A stretch of DNA of 64,000 nucleotides, taken from assembly GCA_028023455.1 (NCBI GenBank), contig JAQFVV010012993.1, positions 202,093-266,092 on the forward strand. Direction: 5' to 3'. Below the pieces are notes generated by a model. The model was given only the letters and a program-made list of their open reading frames with translations. It had not been told where the DNA came from and did not search any database. This document shows, piece by piece, positions 19,790 through 31,720 of the stretch. Every line of letters begins with the position of its first letter. Positions within the stretch are counted from its first letter, which is position 1. The translations under genes and the position numbers were made by a program. The DNA is from Epiperipatus broadwayi (lineage: Eukaryota; Onychophora; Udeonychophora; Euonychophora; Peripatidae).

Positions 19790-20008
19790 TTGCATTATTA
19801 CCAAGATTTGACAAGAGGCAGGACATGTTCTATAAATAAGAAAATAAAAAAATTGTGTGAGAGAAATTATATTATGTTTGTGGATGTGGGGGATTGCTTT
19901 ATTGGAAAGAGGGAGTTATATAGTAAAGATTGGTTGCATTTAGGAAAACAAGGAAATGAAGTTTTAAGGGATCTGATTTATAAAGAATATATTTCAGGAA
20001 ACTTATAA
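19790..20008 (+). pseudogene. LINE ORF1 C-terminal part, SGNH esterase-like
   Basis: The 72-residue frame ends in FVDVGDCFIGKRELYSKDWLHLGKQGNEVL. The D-x-x-H (Asp47, His50) in DWLHLGKQG is the block V signature of SGNH/GDSL hydrolases. Esterase-type ORF1 proteins are known from CR1-like LINEs. The N-terminal blocks with the catalytic Ser are outside the truncated copy, so activity cannot be judged. The Met at the start is internal to the original protein. ORF2 starts 195 bp after its stop. Confidence 0.7.
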
Positions 20009-20202
20009 TGGGAGATGGGGTTTTAAATTGTAGTATTATCAAAAAGAATAATGGCCAGAATGAAAGAAATAAGCTAAAGGAAGTTGATATAGATATAAAT
20101 GTAGATATGGAGAAGAAATGGGTCAGTAAAATTAATGGTAAGAACGTTATTTATAAATGTAATGGAGAATAAAGAATTAAAAGAATTTATAAAAGAGTAG
20201 TT

Positions 20203-20346
20203 ATGAAAAAAGAAATGGTTAAAATTGGGTATTTGAATATGCAAGGTGGTATGAGACTGGAAAAGTGGATGGAATTAAATAAAGCAATTGAAAATGAAGA
20301 GCTTGAGATATTAGCAGTAGTGGAAACACATCTAAGAGAAAAATAA
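20203..20346 (+). pseudogene. start of LINE ORF2 (endonuclease N-terminus)
   Basis: Reads VKIGYLNMQGG, then NEELEILAVVETHLREK and a stop. This is the beginning of an APE-type endonuclease (N at the first strand, ETH with the catalytic Glu). The Met at 20203 is a plausible ORF2 start. The stop at 20344 interrupts the protein; the domain continues at about 20430. Confidence 0.75.
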
Positions 20347-20462
20347 GAACCTATTCTGGAATATTTAGTATGGCAGGGTATAAATAGAAAAGAAAAAAAT
20401 GGGGTGGTGGTATAGGTGTTATATCAAAAATATATTTAAATATCATTAAATGTCAAGAACAT

Positions 20463-20744
20463 TTGTGGTTTGAAATAAGGTTGGATAGACAAGAATGGAT
20501 GGTGGCTATAATTTATATAGTCACTGGAGATAGTCAAATTATAATGGAGTGGAACAGTAGAATATATGAATGCCTAGTTAAGGATACACAAAGTTTTAAA
20601 GAAAAAGGGAGGAGAATAATGGTTATAGGGGATAAGGATGTTGAAGAAATTGATAATGTAGATAATAAAAATGGAAAGCTTTTGAAGAAATTTTGTCAGA
20701 GAATGAATTTGAGTATTGGAAATTTATCAAATATTTATGAGTGA
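20463..20744 (+). pseudogene. LINE endonuclease middle part, decayed
   Basis: MWFEIRLDRQEWMVAIIYIVTGDSQ to MVIGDKDVEEID and LSIGNLSNIYE. The GDMNGH motif of copy 2 has decayed to GDKD here by a small deletion. The frame is otherwise closer to intact than in copy 2. Confidence 0.75.
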
Positions 20745-21242
20745 CAATTCACATAGTCTAGACATAATATATTTCACACTATAAATTATGTATTGGTAGA
20801 GAAAGAGGAATGAATAAAGTATGGAAAATTAAAGTGTTTGATAATGAAGAGAAAGTATGTATTAGTGATTATAACTTTATTGTAATAAAAATGGTTAGTA
20901 GTGTGATGAAGAATACAAATAAAAGTAGAAATAATAGTGAAAAGTGAATGATAAGAATAAGTTGGAAGAGTATAAAATACAAGTTGAAGAAATCATGGAA
21001 GAGTAGGTTGGGTATGAGTATAAGGAATGGTGTGATGAAGTATAAAAAGTGGCAAATAGTATTTTAGGTGAGAATATCTTAAAGAATAAAACTAATAAAA
21101 ATGAGAATTAATAAAAGTGTAAAAGAGAGGAAAGAAGCATGCAGAGAATATAAGTGTGCTATTAAGAATAAGGAAAATAAAAAAGATATTAATGTTAAAT
21201 GGAAAAAGTACTTAGAAAATAATAGATAATTATAGAGAGAGG

Positions 21243-21518
21243 ATGAAATTGAATAATAAATTGTTGGAGGATATTAATAAATGTGAAAAAGAGGAGAGTA
21301 AAAAAAATTGGGATTACATTAAAAGGAGAAATGTAAGAAAGAGAAAGATAGTATTATTAGATGATGAGAGAATAGTGTGTAGCTCTAGAGAAGACTTAGA
21401 GAGTATATTAAATAGACATGTAATGGGTATAGAAAAGATGTTAGATGTGAATGATAGTGTGATAGAAAACACAAAAGCATATAGTAATGAGAATATTAGG
21501 TTTACAAAAATTAACTGA
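21243..21518 (+). pseudogene. LINE ORF2 linker between endonuclease and RT
   Basis: MKLNNKLLEDINKCEKEESKKNWDYIKRR, parallel to copy 2 at 17446-17640 and placed between endonuclease and RT. In related LINEs this charged helical linker precedes the RT. RT motif 1 (GKARGLDEW) follows at about 21545 in another frame. Confidence 0.65.
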
Positions 21519-21894
21519 ATGAGGCAGCAAAAAAAATGAAAAATGGAAAGGCAAGAGGTTTAGATGAATGGGCAGTAGAGATGGTAATGAATTTAGAGTA
21601 TAGAGCAAAAGTAAAGTTATTATCCTGTTTTAATAAGATGGCACAGAAGAGTTTTTCCAGGTAGTTGGAGTAATGGAAGAGTAAGATTATTATTTAGAGA
21701 GAAGGGTAAGGATCTTACAAAGTTAAACAACTACAAACTGATAGTGGTAACATCAGTTTTATATAAAGTTTTCCATATATGGTGGCTAGAAAGTTGCAAA
21801 ATGGATGGGAGAAAATAATGTAGTGGGGGAAATGCAAAGAGGTTTTAGATAATATAAGCGTATAGAAGGTAGTTTATTTGTAGTTACACAACTT

Positions 21895-22056
21895 TTGGAT
21901 ATGAGTAGGAATTCTGATAGACAGTTATATATGAGTTTTATAGGTATAGAGAAGGCATATGATAGTGTAAATAGAAATATATTATGGGTAAGTTTAGAAA
22001 ATTTGGGAATGGATGAAGCTTTAATGGATATTATTAAGAAATTATATGAACATAAT

Positions 22057-22105
<49 letters not shown>

Positions 22106-22560
22106 TATTTTATATTCATTAATTGATATATATATATATATATATATCAATTAATGAATATAGAATCAGTTAAAGTTATAATGGGGGGACGACTAAGGTA
22201 AAGATGCCCTATGTCACCTATTTTGTTTTTGTCGTGTTTGAGTAAAATGGAGAGATCAATAGAAGGATTAGGAAGAGAGATAAAGATACTGTTAATAGAT
22301 GGCAAGGGAGTATATACTTTGCCGGGTCTTTTTTTTCAGATGATATCTTTTTGTGTGCAGAAAGAAGAGAAGTTATAGAAGTTATGCTAAGGACATGGGA
22401 AAGAGTGGGTAAACAGATGGAGATTAAATTTAGTGAAGAAAAATCAAATATAATGATGGTTAATACTGAGGAAAGAGAAGATGTGGTGAACAGATATAGT
22501 TGTTTGGGAATTATCTTAAGTAATCAGAAAAATTGTTTGGATGAATGGGAAAAAAATTGA
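21895..22560 (+). pseudogene. LINE reverse transcriptase of copy 3, split by AT insertion
   Basis: SFIGIEKAYDSVNRNILW (motif A Asp replaced by Gly: FIGIEKAYD versus FIDIEKAYD in copy 2), then the AT palindrome at 22061-22157, then LRQ-type sequence, PILFLS and FSDDIFLCAERREV (catalytic FSDD at 22333-22344). MCAERREVIEVMLRTWERVGKQMEIKFSEEKSNIMMVN follows. It is inactive. Confidence 0.85.
22061..22157. repeat. AT repeats and palindrome inside LINE copy 3
   Basis: Two AT runs around a palindrome ATTAATTGAT...ATCAATTAAT interrupt the RT where copy 2 continues YYIYQLED. The insertion is absent from copy 2. Confidence 0.8.
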
Positions 22561-22997
22561 TAAATAAATCAATGAAAAGACCAGGATTGATAAAGAAATT
22601 TAACAGCATTTTCATATAATAAATATGATGTAGCTAGAATTATATGGAAGGGAGTTGCACTACCAGGGCTAACGTATGGTAATGATGCATTATGTATTAG
22701 TAAAGGGGTATTATATTATTTAGAAAAAGTACAAAGGAAAGTAGGAAGACATGCATTCAATGCAAGTGTGTGGAGAGTAAGGGAGGCAATTCAAGAAGAA
22801 ATGGGATAGTCAAGTTTTTTTATATGAGAGATGCAAAAAGTAAAATAAAAATATTTGGTAGATTTCAGTTTATGGATAATAAAAGAATAGCCAAAATAGT
22901 ATTTAATTGGGTTACTAGTAAAGGGCAGGCAACAAGATAGGGGAGAAAGGTAATGTAGCATGTAAAAGATTTGGATAAAGAATTTATATAAGTATAT

Positions 22998-23261
22998 TTG
23001 TACAAAAGCTGGTATTATTATCTTAGGAGGATTGTTGAGTGTTATAGTGGTATGGAATGGGATAAAAGAATAGATACATTAATAAAGAATATGGTGTTAG
23101 AGAGATGGAGAACTAGTGTAGAAAGTAAAAAGAGTTTAAATATATGTAGAAGTAAACAGAAGGTTAGGTGCAAGTTAATTTATAATAATAGCAAGGAAAG
23201 TAGTTTATTGTTTAAGGCTCAAATGAGATCTTTAGAAGCAAGAGAATATACATGTAAATGA
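22998..23261 (+). pseudogene. LINE ORF2 C-terminal part of copy 3
   Basis: YLRRIVECYSGMEWDKRIDTLIKNMVLERWRTSVESKKSLNICRSK parallels copy 2 at 19136-19290. The zinc-knuckle region follows with stops, then the 3' UTR with GACAGGTTTCTCTGGGCATG and the tail. Confidence 0.7.
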
Positions 23262-23649
23262 AAAAATATGGATGATTTAGTCTATAAATTGTGTAAGGAA
23301 GGAATAGAAAATATTAGGCATCTGTAAATGCTTACAAGTAGAAACGGTACAAATAATGAATGTTATGGGAAAATAAATATAAACAAGTGATTATATAGAA
23401 GGTGGATTCTTGGTTTTTATGCTGGGTTGGGGAACAAATAAGGGAGATTTAGATATAGAGGTCTTGGAGAGTTGTCAAAGATTATGTTGTGGAAATGGGA
23501 TGGAGCAGGATAGAAAAGAATATGGGGAAACAGGATAGGGAATAGAAAGGGAAAGTAAAGTGGCTGACAGGTTTCTCTGGGCATGGTAGATGAGAGATTC
23601 CTGACTCTAAAAAAGCAAAAGCCGCAGTGCATCTCATCATCATCATAAA

Positions 23650-25280
23650 TAGAGAAAAATGTAAATAGTTCAAAAATGCTCAGTTCGACCATTACAATAT
23701 ATATTACACAATATAGTATATGTTGGATAATGTTTGTTATTTGGTTATAATCATTTTTGTTAATTGAGAATTAAATATAGTACTAAAAGATAATTAATAT
23801 CACTTTAATTCTAACAAATGAAGATTTCTTAATAATAGATAATTTTTCAAAGTCATCTGATACATTTTATTAACATTTTGCACATTCAAATCAATGGTTG
23901 AGTAAATACTATTGTTTTCATACACATATTGGCAAATAGTATATTATCAATCATATATCTAATTAAAATATATTTAAAAATTATAATTAAAAAAATAGTG
24001 TAAAAAATAAAAAGATTACAAATACATCTATAATATGATCTATTTCTGCCTTTTTCAAACCCTTAATTTAGCTGTGTTATATTAAATGTTAGCATATAAC
24101 TGTACTTTTTGTCTACTAATTACATTTACTATTAAAAATTTTGAATTAAACAACTTCTTGCACTGCATTTTCCAGGGGTTTTTTTATCAGTGAATTCAAC
24201 AATCTCATAATACATTCTTTCACTATGTAATTGTAATGATAAACATTCTAGTCAAAGACTCATTTCTGTATTGCATCCATATTCTCATCAAATTTTTTTT
24301 CCAGATAATGATCAAAAGTTCCAATTTTATTTCTTCAGAAACCAAATCTAATCAGGAATTCCTATTCAAAATAATTACCATGACTCAGAAGTATGGATGA
24401 GAATACTCATTTCCAAAACCATCTAAGAAATACCATTTCTATAGTGATGAATATAGAAGGTTTGTCACAATGCTCTGGCATCTGATGACAATCAGTTTTG
24501 AAGTTTTCAACAACCAATTACTTGATCAGAGCCTACAACAAAGGTGTTGACATTTATAGGAAGTGCTCTTAAATTATATTTGAAGTATCATTAAATTTTA
24601 CAATTATAAAAATGTGCACATAAAATAGAAAAAAAGAAAATAAAAATAATTCTCAGATAAGTTTATAAAGAATAATCGATATATTTAATTTTTAATAAAG
24701 TTTAAAATTCATATTTGAAGATATGTAATAAGTTTTAGTTATCACATGATCACATTTCCTATACTAGCACATTAATTGTTGATAAACAGAGCAAAACTCT
24801 CCATACAATATTGTTTAGCACAGGTGGCAATACTGTATGGAGAGTTTTGCTCTGTTTATCAAGTTTTAGTTAATAATTTTGATTTTATACAGGTGTGAAT
24901 TATAATTTTATCTAGTCATATTTTTTGAAATATAAGAATATTTATTTATGATTTAATTATATTTGTATAGTTGTGCAAGATTTTCAAAGGTAATTTAATT
25001 ATAAATTTATAAATATATTTTTAATTAAATAAATCATTAAATTAATATTTTAAAAACCTGTTTTTTTGTGTTTTCTCTTTCATTGTGAATTGGTAACTGA
25101 TATGAATACAATAAATAAATATATGATTATATTGATTTTAAAGTCAAACACAGAGTTTACAATAAATAATTTAGATATATTATTTACACCATAGTTTGTG
25201 ATTAAGAATTTCTTCAATATTTGCTATTACATAAATATTAGCTTTATAATGTAAATTTGAAAATAAAATATTTATTGTTA
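23650..25280. other. AT-rich stretch, no gene recognised
   Basis: No coding sequence recognised. It contains the inverted-repeat element at 24742-24860. The stretch 24290-24560 is slightly less AT-rich but unassigned. Confidence 0.55.
24742..24860. mobile_element. small foldback element with direct flanking repeats
   Basis: Arms at 24779-24813 and 24828-24862 (35 nt, one mismatch; outer end TTGATAAACAGAGC) surround a 14-nt loop. The 12-bp sequence AAGTTTTAGTTA occurs on both sides (24730-24741 and 24861-24872), as a target-site duplication would. A miniature foldback element is the simplest reading. The length and partial overlap of the flanking repeat with the arm leave room for chance. Confidence 0.5.
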
Positions 25281-25284
25281 CAAT

Positions 25285-25697
25285 ATATATACTTATTCCA
25301 AAAAAACTTGAACTAAGTCAAGCCACTATGAAAAGATGTAAATTTATAGATATATTCTTACTTAATAATTAAACACTGAGTTATCTTTCTGAGAATTCAC
25401 ACCAGAATCTTAGTGCAAAATTAATTAAATAACTGTGGTGGGAGGAGAATGAATATATAGTTTATAAAATATGAAAATTATTGCATCAAGAAATTGCAGC
25501 AATAATTTCCATATTTTACAAACTATATATTCATTCTGCTCCCAATGCAGTTAATTAATTTTTCACTATGATTCTGCTGCAAATTCTCAGAAAGATAACT
25601 CAGTGTTGTTAAGTGAGAATATATCTATATGGTTATATCTATTCATAGTGGCTTGATTCAGCTCAATTTTTTTCAGGAATATTTTATTAGTATATAA
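25285..25697. repeat. large imperfect palindrome, about 200-bp arms
   Basis: Left arm 25285-25484 and right arm 25499-25697 are reverse complements along their whole length, with scattered mismatches and small indels. The central spacer is only about 14 bp. Landmark pairs are AACACTGAGTTATCTTTCTGAG with its complement, and GAATGAATATATAGTTT with its complement. No coding sequence is seen. Confidence 0.85.
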
Positions 25698-25713
25698 AAT
25701 GAGTTTCAAGCTA

Positions 25714-25846
<133 letters not shown>

Positions 25847-25849
25847 TAT

Positions 25850-28735
25850 ATATATATATAATTATAAAATACATATTTAGAAATACTTATAATGATAATT
25901 TATAAAATTATAAATATATATTCAAATAGGCAAATTTCTAATTATCTACTGAAGCAAATAGCTTCAATACTAGATAAAAGTATGTGTAGGGATTGGTCAC
26001 GACTAGACAATAATTATAATACTAATAAAAAAAATAATAGTGATAATGTCAAATAAATTAGAAAGTACTGTAGACATCTATATCAACAATAAAAAAATAT
26101 TCAGATGATAAAGGTTAGAATATAATAAATGAACCTAAAACATTATTTATATTTAATGATTTCAATTTTAAAACTAAATCTTATTAAATAATCTTATTAT
26201 TCAAATTAATAAATTAACATTTTTATAATTAATATTTTATTACAAATACATATACACGCACATATACATATAAGATTGAAAAATTATATATGTAATAATA
26301 TTGTGTAAATATATGTGGTGTGCCAATATTATTTTGAATGTCTTAATTAGTTTTCAATAAAATATTTATTTAAATTTTAAAAAAGTTTCAGAGACGAAAA
26401 AGAAAAAATAGACTACTTTATAATTTGGCAACTAATAAATGAGTGCTTTAAAAGATTTAATTAATTTACAAATCACAAGTCATTCTTTTTTCCAAATTTA
26501 GAAAAGAGAGAAAGGATTTCATTGAAAATTTACACGATACTTTTGTTTTAATGAAGATCAGAGGTCAGCTTTAATATAATTTATGTTGTATAATTTAGCA
26601 CCTTCATTATTGTTTTAATTAAGAAAATGTAAAATAATGATATTTGGTTAGAAACTTGAAATAGGTCATCTTCCATTGCAATGTGTAAAGCTGGGGCAAA
26701 GGTCTTGTATTTTGAAAATGTCAAAAAAAATTATTTCAGAATCATAATTAAAAAGAAAGTAAAATATAAATTAATGTTTTAACGAATTTATTAATAAATA
26801 TAAGCTGATTATATATTCTCTAATGAAAGAATTTTGTCTTGTAAAATTGTAAATCTAATTGCATAATTAATTAGGAGCAGATTAACAGAAATCAATAGAA
26901 TTTGGTACATTCGAAGAAAGTAGAAAAACTTACATGTATTTTAAAATTTTCTATAGACAAGTACAATTTTAAAACATTGGTACAGGAATTTTATTTCCAT
27001 TATATTAATAAAGATTTATTTAGATGGTAAAAATTGAATCATTCCTATATCTTATTTAGCATATATGGAAAATATTATTACTAAACGATGATATAAAAAT
27101 TATAACATACACGCAATACCCTCAAAGCACACATATACTTATATTTAAAAATACATAGCTAATATATTCTATAATTCAATACTAGCGCTATAAACGCCTA
27201 AACACAAAACTAATATTTAATATATTAACCAAACACACAAAGTTTAAAATTAAGTTCGTATTACATAGCTAATGTATATAAAATAAAGTAACCAAAATTT
27301 CGGAAGTTATAAATAAGAAAATACTCATATGTCAATAAATACAAAAACAATATGATACAACTTATTTCTTAGACTTCTATTATTATAAGAATTCAAATGA
27401 ATATACAAATTTCATGTTCTGCTTTATGTTAATAAATATTAACATTATTGAAAACAGAGCATGAAATTTGTTCATTAGCCTGACTTAAATAGGATAGATA
27501 TTTTCTTCTGAAATTGCAATTGAATATTTATAAAATGAAGAAATCTCATTTTTAAAAAACGACTCATAAGAAGCTATAGATTTTATATAGAAGATTTTTT
27601 ACTTTTTATACATTTAAATTACATAAATTTAATTAGAATTGTTTATGTATTTCTAAATAATTTTCCAAATTATAACAAAATGGAGCAAATTATCAATTAA
27701 AACAAGCATAGCAGACTGAAATTAGGTCATTTAATTAAATAACTGTTATACTCCACTTCTATGAAATGTAACGAATCATAAATGATGCTAAGAAGCAGCT
27801 GAAGAAAAGTTTATGAATTTAAAAAACAAAGACAAAACTAGGGCCAAATCGAGAGTTTATTTTACTGATGTCATATTTGTAGCTAGAGAATGTTATAAGA
27901 AAGTGGAAAAGATGTGCAAGTTTGTATATGTATTACATAGGATATTTAATTTTATGTAAAATAAAAGTGAGTTGCTTCTTAGTGCACTATTTATGAATTA
28001 TGTCATTTAGTAGATGCATTTTTCTGAAATACTTTAAGTCAAAAGTAGATCAAACTTTAAAATATTAGCTAAATTTTTATTAGGTTAGTAACTCAGGCAT
28101 TTTACTGTACATGTGTAAATATTGAAACCATGACATTCTAAATATTCTCATAATTATATAATGTTCTTCTGGTAAGAACGTATATGTTTAATATAAAAGA
28201 TTTTTCATTATAGACTTAAAGAATAGAATTTTAATAAGAATTATTTGCATATTTTAAAATACTTTTATACTTATCATTGAATGAAACAATGGCCCACATA
28301 TACAATAACATTTTCTGCTTTACTGATCATAATAAGAGCTTAAATAATAAGTTAGGGATCAAATTTTGACATATAATTGGATTATATAATTTTCTTTATT
28401 ACAATTAACTGGAAAAATATTTAACAAATATACAGAGAATATTGTTAAATTTTTATCATTTAAATCTATTAAATCTATGAAAAATATTCTTTATAAAACG
28501 TACTTTTTACAAAATGGCCTTACTTAATTATGAGAATATTTAAAAAGTTGTTATACTCTCAATATTCATACATGTACAGTAATAATATTTAATTTACAAT
28601 TCTAATAGAAGTTAGGATAATAAATTAAATGTAAATACTCTTTGATTTAAAGTACTTTTATAAAATACTCAGAGAATGCTCATTAAAATTTTGTCATTAA
28701 AATATATATAGTACAAATAAAATGACCATTAATTA
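25850..28735. other. AT-rich stretch, no gene recognised
   Basis: No recognisable coding sequence. It contains one clear palindrome at 27396-27476. Confidence 0.55.
27396..27476. repeat. palindrome, about 38-bp arms
   Basis: AATGAATATACAAATTTCATG on the left pairs with CATGAAATTTGTTCATT on the right. The inner part continues with TGTTAATA/TATTAACA around a tiny loop. Confidence 0.75.
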
Positions 28736-28838
28736 AAAAAACTTATTGTAATAACAATACAAATAATAAATATAATGGTAATTAACTATTATAGTGCCCC
28801 AACAGCCATTCAAAAAACCAAAATGGAAGCAAACGTCA

Positions 28839-29045
28839 TCAACTCAAATCCCATGAATTCCAAATTTTAATATTAGCAGCTTGCCTATTAATTATATTCA
28901 ATTTATTTTTATTTATTAAAATTGCCTCCTTAATTTTTCTTTTATTATGTTTTCTCTTTTTATGAGGGACCGTAACACTTTCAATATCAAACTTAAATTT
29001 ATATTTACATGTCCTTTCACAATCCAAAAAAACTGAAGCAGTCAT
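28839..29045 (-). pseudogene. Penelope-like C-terminal fragment
   Basis: MTASVFLDCERTCKYKFKFD...KRKIKEAILINKNKLNIINRQ. The RKIKEAI.I....LN segment closes GIY-YIG Penelope proteins. The plus-strand copy at 32850-33056 has the same 68 residues with about 16 substitutions. Confidence 0.8.
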
Positions 29046-29127
29046 TAAATCATTATTAATTTTAATTTTTACATACTTGTATAATAATTCATGCTTCTTT
29101 AATCTTTTTTCAATACTTCAACTTGAT

Positions 29128-29325
29128 TCACCTATATATGATAACATACATCCACAATAAAATTTGATACACAACATTATTTTTCTGCTCATCAGGTATG
29201 ACATTTTTGGAATTATTTCTTAATTTATTAACATTATTTGTAACATAAAATGAAACATTAAGCACATTTATATATATATCCTTAAAAAATTTCACTTGAG
29301 CATTTGAAATATATGGGATATCCAT
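29128..29325 (-). pseudogene. GIY-YIG domain start, minus copy
   Basis: KFFKDIYINVLNVSFYVTNNVNKLRNNSKNVIPDEQKNNVVYQI, then a frameshift into CGCMLSYIGESS. VVY and YIG form the motif halves. The homologous frame on the other copy is 32602-32808. Confidence 0.75.
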
Positions 29326-29544
29326 TTTTTATCAATCTTCAATTCCTTTAAACCATTATAACTTTTTGAATTGACATAAAGTATTGTTAATCTGTTCCAT
29401 CTTATAATCAGGTTCAAGCAATTCCTTGGCAAACATAATTTTTTCATTATGTAACAGAAAAAATTTAAAACTTGACATCTTATGCATAAATGGTACTTTT
29501 GATTTACAATTTATATATACCATTTTTTGCAATGGTTTGATTAT

Positions 29545-29973
29545 TTATTTATAATTTAACATACTATTAATTCTTATAATAATTAAATCCAAATACTTCA
29601 TATTTTTGTTCTGTTCTTTTTCAATAGTCCGTTTCAAGACATTGAAATTATTTAACTTCTCTACAAGCAAATTGATAATATTGGTTTTTCTACAAACAAA
29701 AACATTATTCACATATCCTTTGTAAATTTTAATATCTTTAAAAGGACACTGTTTTAAAATGCTACATTCATATGTAGACAAAACAATATTGTAAACTTGT
29801 GCAATGACAGGCAGATCCAATAGGCTAATATTTAGACATTTTATAATATCTACTTTCAAAAGAAGCAACAATGTTATCATCACAAATTTTAAAAAACCAA
29901 TAAGAAATTGTATCACATATTTACAAATACCTTTACTTTTTAATACATATTCAATTATTTTTATGGCATCCAC
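29545..29973 (-). pseudogene. Penelope-like RT fragment with YVNN
   Basis: The 142-residue frame contains DAIKIIEYVLKSKGICKYVIQFL, GYVNNVFVC (residues 86-94) and FNVLKRTIEKEQNKNMKYLDLIIIRI. Position and flanks match the YVDD region of Penelope-like RT, but both catalytic Asp are Asn. Motif A (SLDMTEMY) lies upstream in another frame. Confidence 0.75.
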
Positions 29974-30974
29974 TCTATTAATAGAACATACATTTCTGTC
30001 ATATCTAATGAAGCAGTAACATCATTCTTATTAATCATTATATTTTTAATTCTATCTACAAAGTCAAAAGATGAAGCAATAGTACTTTTCGCAAATCTTA
30101 AAAATGCTTATAACAGCTTTCTAATATATTTAGAAGTTTGATAAATAAATGAACCACCAAAATCAAACATAATTTACAAAGGATTACATACTTCATGTGA
30201 CTTAATAGTGCAAGAAGGATATATCTTATAGTACATGTTATTTACTATAAGGTTTTATTTTTAGCTTTTTTTTAAAAAATACTGTTAATAAATTTTATTC
30301 TCTGGCCATCCATATAATATTCTTCAATCAAAAAGAAACCAAGTTTATTCATTTGCACTTTAACTTTCTCAATATACTGACTTTTCCTCATTAAACACAT
30401 CTGCAGATCTTTACTTTCAGTCAAACAAATCATATTAGCATTCTTCACCCTCTGTTTAAATTCCTAAATGGCCAATTTCCATGAATCACATTGAATTTAT
30501 GACAATTAATTTTCTTGATAAATAGCAAATTGACAAATTAACAAAATTCATATCATTATAAGCTTGTGGAATATTAGATAATAAATCAATTTTCTTCTCA
30601 AATTTATTACGTAATTTAAATTCAAGTAACTTAAATCTATTTTCACAAACAATTTTTATATGCATCCCAAGCTCACAATATATTTCAAATTATTAAATTT
30701 TCAATTGCTTTCAAATATCTCCGGATATCAAAAAGTTCCTTTTGATATTTTTAATTATATCATTTAAATTTATTGATTTCAATTTATCCTTACACATCGG
30801 TACTAAATTTATACAGCTGTTCAATTTTACATTTCAAACAATTCGGAAATAAATAATAATGTTTACAGTCCTTAAAAAAACGACATTTGCATTTAAGCTT
30901 AATTATTGTTTTATATTAATTCCACCACTTTTTAACGATCCATCGTTTTTTTAATGTCACTTGATTCTATTATA

Positions 30975-31165
30975 TTAAAAAAAATTGTAATACAAATAAA
31001 ATGTCTGTTAATTAAAAAACAATGGGAAAAAACAAAAATAATAAATATAATGATAATTAACTATTATATGTAATTTTTCAATCGGTAAAAGTACTTTTGG
31101 TTAACTCCTTAATCTGCGTCAACTGCTATTAAATTCAAAAACAAACGGAAACAAATGTCATCCGC
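30975..31165 (-). mobile_element. terminal repeat of the Penelope-like family (pLTR)
   Basis: A minus-strand match to the 3' terminal segment of the plus copy (33061-33195) and to 3642-3776. It lies at the 5' side of the minus copy in the same orientation as that copy's own 3' segment, as expected of the pseudo-LTRs of Penelope-like elements. The plus copy is joined directly to its right end. Confidence 0.6.
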
Positions 31166-31720
31166 TCAAATTTGAGAAGAAAATTGATTTTTTTATTTAA
31201 TAAGCAGTATCCACAAGCTTATAATCATATGAATGTTATTAATTTGTCAAATAAAAAGGTACATTTGATTTAGAAACACGTTTTAAGTCATGGACCTATG
31301 TCAATAATACTTGGGATTATTATAATTTGGAATTAATTGCAGAAGTTCAAAATTCGTTTGAAATGATTACTGATGATATTCATATTGCTGATAAAATTAG
31401 CAAGAAATATAACTGTCATAAATTCAATGTGATTCCATATGAAAATTCATGGGAGCAGGTCATTTCAGAATTTAAACAAAGGCTAAAGGCTGCAGATGTG
31501 TTTAATGACAAAGTGTCAATATTGAGAAAATTAAAGTTTAAATGGATAAACATGATTTCTTTTTGATTGAAAAATATAATATTGATGGTCAAAGAATAAA
31601 ATTTATTAATAGTATCTTTAAAAAAGCTAAAAATAAAACTCTATAAGATATATCCTTTATGCTATATGCTTTTTGCAAATATAAAGTTACATAAACAAAA
31701 TAATGGTTTGGGAATTATGA

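Larger units (their letters stand above)
19773..23646 (+). mobile_element. LINE copy 3, longest copy, with end of ORF1
   Basis: Begins immediately after the tail of copy 2 inside ORF1. It contains the ORF1 3' end (19790-20008), the start of ORF2 (20203), endonuclease, RT, C-terminal part and a tail with TCATCATCATCAT (23633-23646). ORF2 is broken by many stops and by an AT-palindrome insertion at 22061-22157. Being the longest copy, it shows the element is two-ORF. Confidence 0.86.
28740..30960 (-). mobile_element. Penelope-like element, minus-strand copy
   Basis: Reads right to left. A Cys-rich start (about 30930-30790; KCKCRFFKDCKHYY...NCLKCK) is followed by a central region, RT with SLDMTEMY (motif A, near 30020-29990) and GYVNNVFVC (motif C, 29715-29704), then MKYLDLIIIRI, a GIY-YIG domain (VVYQI...CGCMLSYIGESS, about 29190-29120) and the C-terminal part at 29045-28839. 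Motif C has NN in place of DD, so the enzyme is dead. Several frameshifts are present. It ends in a terminal segment at about 28740-28850 shared with 33061-33200 but with an internal deletion. Confidence 0.82.

Noticed and set aside
24480-24520. CTGATGA...GAAG near 24482
   Set aside because: The second core box is GAAG, and no stem II or stem I pairs.
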